This document shows positions 59,930 to 64,000 of a stretch of 64,000 nt of DNA, piece by piece. Every line of letters begins with the position of its first letter. The stretch's first letter is position 1. The notes under the pieces were generated by a model. It had not been told where the DNA came from. It worked only from the letters and a program-made list of their open reading frames with translations, and made no database searches. Origin of the DNA: Liquidambar formosana (taxonomy: Eukaryota; Streptophyta; Magnoliopsida; Saxifragales; Altingiaceae); the NCBI GenBank assembly GCA_039720395.1, contig CM077820.1:53689383-53753382 (forward strand), read 5' to 3'. The position numbers and the translations under genes were made by a program.

Positions 59930-61156
59930 ATTCAACACATCAATTTAGGGTCTCCTAGCTCCTTCTTTCATGTCTGCTATTGAATTTATATAGATTTTTC
60001 CCCTGGTGTTTTTTGAAAACTTGAAGACACACCAATAATCTTATTAGAAATGAGGTACCCCTCTCATGGAAAAGCTGGAATTGTTAATGCAGGCTTGCAG
60101 GATTTTGGTTGATGAGTTTTTCATTTACTACTTTACACTAAATTTCCACCAAATATAGTTTTTGGACCCAACATGTAGAAAGTACGTCTTAGTTTTTGGA
60201 CCTAAAATACATTACTTGGCCTGAATGCCTGATCTGTGAAAGGATTCAGAGAGAGAGAGTTGCCCACATTTTAAAGTAAATTCATGGAATTATTGGGTCT
60301 CTTAAGAACTCACGTGTGATGTGATCAGTTACAATTATGCACCAAGTGTGGGGCCCTGGTTGTCGTTCATGTCAGGCATGTCATTCTTATTGGATTTTGT
60401 CTTGCACAGTTCACGTCCTACATTATGTGTTTTTTGCAAACTAAGGACAAATGAGACCTGGCTTATAAAATTTAGCTTTTACTTTTGATTTCCGCAGGAT
60501 GCTACTTAATAGGGATTTTGTCTCATAGACAATTGATGGTAATGATGAGAAGTGAATCTATTCAAGCTGACGTTCCTGCAAAGGGTAGTGACTAGTGAAC
60601 AATCATAAGTGACATGGACAGACTTCTACAAAGAAACAATTTAGGCTGTGTTTTAAAGCAACTTCAATATATCCACTTAATCTTGTACGATTTCTCATGC
60701 CCAATTTGTGATTCCTCTTCTAATGGCAAGGAAGGATCAATTTTTTGAAGTATGATGTTTACACTTGTTGCTCAACTGAAATCTTCTATTACATCTACTG
60801 AAGTGGTTCTCATTTCAGGTAGGACTTGCTTATACAGCCGAATGGCTTCAAGTTGTTGAAGTAGAACAGTAGGAAACTTGTGCAAGAGCTCAGCGTAAAA
60901 CTTATTTGGAATCATTCTCGAACTTATTTCTCTAGAGTTGAGATACACTTTGATATAAACCTTCCAAGCGTTTCTACTTTGATGAATGAATTCTGATGCT
61001 ATAGTGAAGCTTAAATGTTGTTGTGTGACTTCCCTTTAACTTCTATACGTAACTTCTATGAATTGATTGCCATTTCAAAGTGACTGAAGTTTCGGTGAAT
61101 TAGAAGTTGAAACCTTGCTTTCTGTTTGATTATTATGCAGGAAGTATCTAGCAAAC

Positions 61157-61213
<57 letters not shown>

Positions 61214-63744
61214 AAGTACTTCTTTTGCTATTGAGAGCAAAAATAAAAGTTTCTCTTACATGCCATTAAAGTACCTAAAAAATGCTGACCAAAGGATGTC
61301 ACAAATTGTCATGCTTTAACTGAAGAGTTTCTTTGTATCTCAGGCCACAGGGCTCCAGGTGTGCACTGATCTACAGGAAGATCAAAAGTATTTGGTATTC
61401 AATTGGTTTGGGATGACGATATTCACCATCTGATTAAAAACTTATAGATTAGTAATTGATCGTATCTGGTTTGTCGGATCATTCGATTTTGTTGATTCTT
61501 AGTCTAGATTATGTTCAGGTGGGACCCATTAACTAGTACATGGTTGCTCTAGTTCTTTCATCTTAGCATGATCCCTTAAACAATGCTTACAGGCCAGGAT
61601 GTCATAGAACCCATCATTTGGGCTAAATTATTTAATTCATTAATGTTGATTTCTTGGTAGGTTTTGAAGTGATCAGACACTGATGGATATTTTTTTATTT
61701 CTTTACAAAAATTAGGGCTGCCTTGAATATGTTGACCCCCATTAGATATTAGGGTTTTCATCAAGGAAATGAGTGGCCATGTCTATAGGTTCAAAGATTT
61801 GGACAACCACTGCAGTTAATGGGGTTGTTTGGGAAGCTAGAAAATTGAAGGGTATTTCTGTTAATTATGGGAGAGAATGTCTTATCTCATTTCCATCTCA
61901 ATATATTTGATGGGTAAGGTTGCCAAGTGGGTGTTCTCATTCTTCTTTCTATAACTCTTTTATTTTGGCCACTTACGCTGATTAGATCGTAGAATTCTGA
62001 TCAATTATTGTTGGATGAGAAGGAAAATTAAACTTTGATTTGCCCGTGTATAATCAAAACATGTGAGTTTTTTTTTTTTTTACGTACACTATAACTTTTC
62101 GGGTGTGAGTACCTTTGAGAGTATATATGATGGCGTGTGTCTTGGGATTGGTGCAATATTTTTCAAGATAAGCTGAGAGTTCAGCAATGCATCCGTGGGG
62201 GCATTCACATTCTAACTTTTCTCTATTTTAATTGAGAAATAATTTTGGGAGAGAATTTACAAAGAGTATTTTAGAGTGGTATTTTTTTTTTTTCAAAAAA
62301 GACTTTAGAAAATTTAAAATTAATAAAAATAACAGCTGGCATGACGAGGGTAGGCTTCGGAACGCGCAAACACCGTTGCATCGCTGTGTAATGGGGGCCA
62401 CATTTTTTATGACAGCAGTCCTAAACGGCTAACGTAAACGTTACGTCGGCGCTTGCTCTCGTGACTAACGCCGTTTAAAGGTCCATTTTATAATAAAAAA
62501 ATTTAATTTCGTTACAGTTGATTTTTTTTTTTTATATAGATATTTCGTTACCGTTGTTGGTTGGTAATGTTAAAGTCACGCCTGGTGAACACTCGATACA
62601 CATAACCTGGGTCTGGGTGGTGGGAGGTGGACGTATTGACACAGCTGTATGAGCATGGCATCGGAGGGTTTGCCGATAGGACATTTTAGATCCTTGGTTT
62701 GATTACATAGAAGGTCATTTATTCATTCTGTAGGTTGATCTTAACATAGGGTGAAAATTTGTATTCAAATCTTTTAATTTTTAAATCATAATTTTTAAAA
62801 TTTATTGGTCCATCATTTAAAATTAGAAAAAATTTACATTAGTCGATATATGAATACAAACTCATGAATTAATTTGTCTATACAAAAATTTCAAATAAGA
62901 TCAACCTCTGTGTAGTGGTTTTCAAAATTTTTTTTTTTTTTCCTCATGCTAACATGTTGTAGGGTGGGATTTTTTCTATAAAAACAAAAAAATAAAAAAC
63001 CACGAGTAAATTATATAAATCCATGCCTTGATCTTGAAATTATGTGAATAAAAAACCAATTGATGATCGGTAACTTGATCTTGAATGAATTTTGCATATA
63101 GTTTGTGGTATGAAAATTCATGCTAAGGGGTTATTTTGAAAATATAAAACTCAACCAATTGTATGATTTTGATTTCATTAACGATAGTCTCCAAGAAGTT
63201 TTTTTTTTTTTTCCTCCACAAGTGGAAGGTTATGTTGGAAATGTAACGGTGACCCATTAACGGTAACGGAAGTAGGGTAGATATTATGCTAGAGAAAAGA
63301 TATAGGCCAATGGGAAAAGAGAAAACGTGTTTCGGTTTAGCAGGATTCTTGGGTGGACCCTAATCTGCAGAGTGCAAACCCTAGATGCTGTCTTTCTAGT
63401 TTCTACTTTTATTTTCTCTCTCTCTCTCTCTCTTGTGGAAGGCTGATGTGAGAGAGAAACGAGTCAACTACATCTACATGTATGTGTCTTAGGTCGTCTT
63501 AACAATATGCCCATGTATTATATTAATTATGAAGTTGCCATTTGATGCCACACACTTCCCCAATGCAGTGAAAAAGTCAATGAATCATTTCACAAGAATT
63601 TGACTTTACCCTTAACCGTCTTTATCAAGCTGACAGTTAATGACGGCTAAAATTCTCGGACATGTCAAAGAGAATTTACTCTAAAAATTCTTTCTGTTTT
63701 TTTCTCAAATGGGTAAATATATCTTAATGTTTAGCCATTTCTTA
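59930..63744. other. gene-free 3' interval
   Basis: No exon was recognised. It includes an A17 plus (AT)n microsatellite (61158-61211), an inverted pair 'taaacggctaacg'/'ctaacgccgttta' near 62421-62477 that may mark a small element end, T tracts near 62281 and 62521, and a (CT)n tract at 63417-63434. Open stretches of about 60 codons here are not protein-like. Confidence 0.4.
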
Positions 63745-63992
63745 TACTTTCTGTTCCTAAATTTTTTTTTTTAAAACACAAATTTTTAGAAATCCTACTA
63801 ATGCTTTCATATCAATTTATATGTTTTAATATTTTAATTTTACCTTCAAGTATACAAATATTAAAAATATGAAAAATAACTTTTTAAGGATATTTTAACA
63901 AATGAAATAAGAAGAATCATGTTGTCGAATATAACGATAATTTTGAACATCCCAAAATAAAAAGAGACCATAATTTAGGAATGGATGGAGTA
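63745..63992. mobile_element. Stowaway-like MITE, second full copy
   Basis: Starts TA CTTTCTGTTCCTAAATTTT and ends AATTTAGGAATGGATGGAG TA, giving inverted ends and a TA duplication. The interior 'ttttaattttaccttcaagt' and 'gaacatcccaaaataaaaag' match the element at 34881-35170. Confidence 0.75.
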
Positions 63993-64000
63993 TAATTTTT

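Overview
The window is nuclear DNA of a flowering plant, probably a woody dicot. Genes are sparse and split by AT-rich GT-AG introns, intergenic space is full of small transposons, and the proteins are plant-specific: an RBOH NADPH oxidase, a HIPP metallochaperone-like protein, PLS-class PPR and PCC13-62 desiccation proteins. I see no prokaryotic operons, CRISPR arrays, rRNA or intact tRNA genes.

Layout. 1-9800 is gene-poor: a SINE with clean target duplications, exon-like pieces of an unidentified gene (885-3161), a LINE RNase H scrap and foldback MITEs. 10453-17138 (+) is an intact 11-exon RBOH (888 aa). 17836-18830 is a SINE interrupted by a 769-bp long-terminal-inverted-repeat element with a 9-bp target duplication. 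19990-21864 (+) is a three-exon HIPP (366 aa). 21865-36280 is about 14 kb of repeats: a LINE RNase H remnant, an 88-103 bp tandem array, foldback and Stowaway-like MITEs, and homopolymers. About 36280-45070 is a segmental tandem duplication carrying two desiccation-related genes. The first (315 aa) is intact; the second has a frameshift and lost the splice acceptor of its last exon. 45821-47572 (+) is an intronless E-class PPR gene. 49472-51550 (-) is ribosomal protein RPS21 with an intron in its 5' leader. 52972-58819 (+) is a nine-exon RAD9 checkpoint clamp gene with frame changes relative to its family. 58820-64000 holds a plastid ycf2 fragment and MITEs.

The genes do not form a pathway. 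RBOH (apoplastic superoxide), the desiccation proteins (ABRE/G-box in both promoters) and HIPP are plausibly stress-linked, while RPS21, RAD9 and PPR are housekeeping.

I found no clearly new multi-gene system. The most interesting points are the RAD9 gene, where two indels cancel and leave about 30 residues in a foreign frame; the decay of the second desiccation gene, with a SINE-like repeat beside its lost acceptor; the SINE/foldback nesting; and a foldback MITE family with about seven copies. Splice sites were read by eye and family assignments come from remembered motifs; no search was run.
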